A program made the translations under genes and the position numbers. Below the pieces are notes generated by a model. It made no database searches. It was given only the letters and a program-made list of their open reading frames with translations, and was not told where the DNA came from. From JAUWZS01 sp964423085 (GTDB lineage Archaea > Aenigmatarchaeota > Aenigmatarchaeia > CG10238-14 > SCSR01): a stretch of 21,719 bases of DNA. Every line of letters starts with the position of its first letter. Position 1 is the first letter of the stretch. The stretch spans positions 1 to 21,719 of the forward strand of contig CAYRDB010000010.1 of the NCBI GenBank assembly GCA_964423085.1. Reading direction: 5' to 3'. Positions 20,362 to 21,719 of this stretch are shown here, piece after piece.

Positions 20362-20550
20362 CTATCCGACGTACAGAGAGTAAGTGCCAGTCTCGCCTAT
20401 CTCAAGGGTCTTGGCAATCTCGCTCTCAGGGTTCATTATTATCGCAACTCCCTTCCAGCTTGTTGAAAGGTCTGTTGACTTGCAGAAAGGGCAAACCTTC
20501 TCGGTCGTGAACCTTTTGCAGTTCCTGCACACTTGCTTTCGTTTAACCAT
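20362..20550 (-). CDS. spt4: Transcription elongation factor Spt4 (RpoE2)
   Basis: A 62-residue protein with a zinc site C8xxC11 and C20xxC23 (VCRNCKRFTTEKVCPFC), followed by WKGVAIIMNPESEIAKTLEI, the standard archaeal Spt4. It binds Spt5 NGN and supports processive elongation by RNA polymerase. ATG 20550 is used; an in-frame TTG precedes it. GAGATGA about 8 nt upstream may serve as ribosome-binding site. It starts 12 nt after the rpoE1 stop, in the same operon. Spt5 is not in the window. Confidence 0.95.
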   Translation of the reverse strand: MVKRKQVCRNCKRFTTEKVCPFCKSTDLSTSWKGVAIIMNPESEIAKTLEIGETGTYSLYVG

Positions 20551-20562
20551 CAAAATTCATCT

Positions 20563-21159
20563 CTACTTTGACTTTTTAGTACTTTTCTTTTCTGCCTTTT
20601 CCGGCTTGGACGCGCCGCTCTTCCTCTTCTTGTCCTCCTTGAGCCATGATATTGCTCCGAGGCCGGGCTGCCTCATTGTCAGGCCTATCTTATTCTCGCC
20701 CTTTGTGAGGCTCACTGCAATCACCCTAGCGCGCACCATGTCGCCCTCCTTAAGGGTGTGCTTGCTTTCCTTTCCGAGGAACAGCGAGTTCTTGTCGTCG
20801 AAGCTAACAAAATCGTCCATTATCTGAGATATGTGTATCAGCCCGTCCATCGGACCCATTCTCACAAATGCTCCGAATTCGGTGTTGTCTATGACCTTGC
20901 CGCACACTATCTCCTGTATTTCAGGCTTGTATGTCAAAAGCTTGAATTCGCAGTTGTAATAAACACCAGCATCGTTCGGCACTATCTTGCCTTCCCCAAT
21001 CTTGTCTATTGAGGTGACCGAAAGCACCACTCCGAGCCTGGGGTTGACAACGCTCTCAAGCTGCTCAGATATTGACAGCTTTATCGCATTCTTCACATCT
21101 TTTCCAAGCTTGTCTGGAGGAACCCTTACTTTGTCCTCGACTGTCGCTATTCTGTACAC
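20563..21159 (-). CDS. rpoE1: RNA polymerase subunit E' (Rpo7/RpoE1)
   Basis: A 198-residue stalk subunit of RNA polymerase. The N-terminal tip domain includes RIATVEDKVRVPPDKLG and NPRLGVVLSV. An S1 domain spans about residues 80-165 (VCGKVIDNTEFGAFVRMGPMDGLIHISQIMDD), and the C-terminal tail is rich in lysine (KKRKSGASKPEKAEKKSTKK), longer than in many archaea. Rpo7 with Rpo4 helps open complex formation and binds emerging RNA. The start is GTG 21159, with GAGGTG 5 nt upstream. A TATA-like box at 21236-21243 and a 10-bp inverted repeat at 21203-21231 lie in front of it. Confidence 0.95.
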   Translation of the reverse strand: MYRIATVEDKVRVPPDKLGKDVKNAIKLSISEQLESVVNPRLGVVLSVTSIDKIGEGKIVPNDAGVYYNCEFKLLTYKPEIQEIVCGKVIDNTEFGAFVRMGPMDGLIHISQIMDDFVSFDDKNSLFLGKESKHTLKEGDMVRARVIAVSLTKGENKIGLTMRQPGLGAISWLKEDKKRKSGASKPEKAEKKSTKKSK

Positions 21160-21202
21160 TTCAGCACCTCTTCTCTATTTTGTGATTACCGCAATAAATT
21201 AC

Positions 21203-21231
21203 TATCCCTTAATCATACATCTTAAGGGATA
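21203..21231. promoter_or_regulatory. Perfect 10-bp inverted repeat over the rpoE1 promoter
   Basis: TATCCCTTAA (21203-21212) and TTAAGGGATA (21222-21231) are separated by 9 bp. The minus-strand TATA-like ATTTATAAAC lies at 21235-21244, so the predicted transcription start, about 26 nt downstream, falls inside the spacer. A repressor dimer bound here would block start-site access. As RNA it would form only part of a hairpin, and no U-tract follows, so a terminator is less likely. Confidence 0.55.
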
Positions 21232-21235
21232 AAAG

Positions 21236-21243
21236 TTTATAAA
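21236..21243 (-). promoter_or_regulatory. TATA-like box of rpoE1
   Basis: TTTATAAA, just after the PIN gene stop, would start transcripts near 21214 with a leader of about 55 nt. Another AT-rich element (TAATTTATT, 21193-21201) could give a shorter leader. Confidence 0.5.
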
Positions 21244-21250
21244 TCCGGGT

Positions 21251-21625
21251 TCAGCCAAGAACGCCGAGCTTCTTCCTGGACCGTACATGCACGACCTTCG
21301 CACCCATTGAGATTATCTTCTTTCTTAGCCGCTGATCGTTGGTCGCGACCATGAGCGAGCTGTCTTTCGAGACAGCGGATATTATCGCATCGTCCGCTGT
21401 CACTCCGCGGAGCTTTATAATGGATATCCTTCCCTCCTCCAGCATCTTTAATCCCAGCTTGGCGTACTTGCTTCCTATCTTTTCAAGCTCCTTGACGGAC
21501 TGGCCGACCATCGCGAACTTGCACTGGCACAGGAGCATGTCCTCTATGGATTCGAACGACTGCCTGAACTTGAGCATGTCTATCAAAAAGTTCGTGTCCA
21601 CTATCACAGTCCTGATTTTTTCCAT
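21251..21625 (-). CDS. PIN-domain nuclease of the Fcf1/VapC9-like archaeal group
   Basis: A 124-residue PIN domain with the four acidic residues of the Mg-dependent RNase site: D in VIVDTNFLID near residue 9, E in SVKELEKIG, D in VTADDAIISAV and D in VATNDQRLRKK. The KIRTVIVDTNFL start, and its place just before rpoE1 and spt4, match a conserved archaeal PIN family that resembles eukaryotic Fcf1/Utp24 and is thought to act in rRNA processing; that role is inferred. No VapB-type antitoxin precedes it, so a toxin role is less likely. ATG 21625 is chosen because a TATA-like ATATATCC lies about 24 nt upstream and the frame to 21655 adds only AT-rich codons. A stronger TTATAAATAT at 21671-21680 may serve as an alternative. 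Confidence 0.88.
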   Translation of the reverse strand: MEKIRTVIVDTNFLIDMLKFRQSFESIEDMLLCQCKFAMVGQSVKELEKIGSKYAKLGLKMLEEGRISIIKLRGVTADDAIISAVSKDSSLMVATNDQRLRKKIISMGAKVVHVRSRKKLGVLG

Positions 21626-21670
21626 AAGATATATTTCCGTTTCGGATATATTCAACCCAGTACTAAATCA

Positions 21671-21680
21671 ATATTTATAA
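21671..21680 (-). promoter_or_regulatory. TATA-like box before the PIN-rpoE1 gene run
   Basis: TTATAAATAT on the minus strand would place the transcription start near 21649, giving a leader of about 24 nt before ATG 21625. The remaining 39 nt to the window end show no further feature. Confidence 0.45.
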
Positions 21681-21719
21681 CCTAAAAAGGTGTAATTATA
21701 GTCAAGGTGTAAAACCAAA

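Noticed and set aside
21203..21231. Intrinsic terminator of the PIN gene
   Set aside because: The inverted repeat is not followed by a T-run on the minus strand, and it overlaps the predicted start site of rpoE1.
1..21719. CRISPR arrays, insertion sequences or prophage genes
   Set aside because: I saw no regularly spaced repeats, transposase or phage structural genes; the only sizeable duplication is the pilin pair.

Overview
The window is a stretch of an archaeal chromosome. It carries archaeal or eukaryote-like information-processing genes (RFC, FEN-1, RNase P proteins, exosome, proteasome alpha, Spt4, RpoE1, RpoP, PDCD5, prefoldin, S19e, S24e, S27ae, L15e, L37ae, L39e). TATA-like boxes sit about 25-30 nt before many first genes, one tRNA has a bulge-helix-bulge intron, and internal operon genes use a short GGTG ribosome-binding motif. 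Tight packing, moderate GC, heavy use of ATA and AGG/AGA codons, archaeal SepF and small class III signal-peptide pilins suggest a small-genome archaeon, perhaps DPANN (Micrarchaeota-like). That placement is an inference; no rRNA is present to test it.

Layout. At 1-1630 lie the 5' part of rfcL and rfcS, both on the minus strand, with a small YgiT-type zinc-finger gene between them on the plus strand. At 1770-3020 are an AT-rich methyltransferase, probably acquired, and an AK6/Fap7-type kinase. At 3020-7525 are an unrecognised 209-residue protein divergent from a GTPBP1-like GTPase, an endonuclease IV-fold protein, and a convergent HerA-like ATPase. At 7568-7993 are two tRNA-Pro genes, GGG with an 18-nt intron and TGG without. 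At 8025-10656 is a plus-strand run: rnp4, a 2-TM protein, rps19e, PDCD5, rpl37ae, rpoP, pcc1, prefoldin beta, UPF0147. It is followed by sepF, and by glyS and fen on the minus strand.

At 13668-13901 is another 2-TM protein. From 14039 to 18951 runs rpl15e, rnp3, rnp2, psmA, a structured leader, rrp4, rrp41, rrp42, rpl39e. At 18980-19867 are two tandem paralogous cysteine-rich pilins on the minus strand. At 19911-21625 is the minus-strand run PIN nuclease, rpoE1, spt4, rps24e, rps27ae.

Functionally the window combines RNA maturation and decay (three RNase P proteins, the exosome ring, a PIN nuclease), protein turnover, ribosomal proteins and transcription factors, plus clamp loading and flap processing. 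The points most worth checking are a highly foldable RNA leader before rrp4 where SBDS usually sits, an apparent exchange of tails between two conserved archaeal superoperons, the cysteine-rich pilin pair, and a perfect 10-bp inverted repeat over the rpoE1 promoter.
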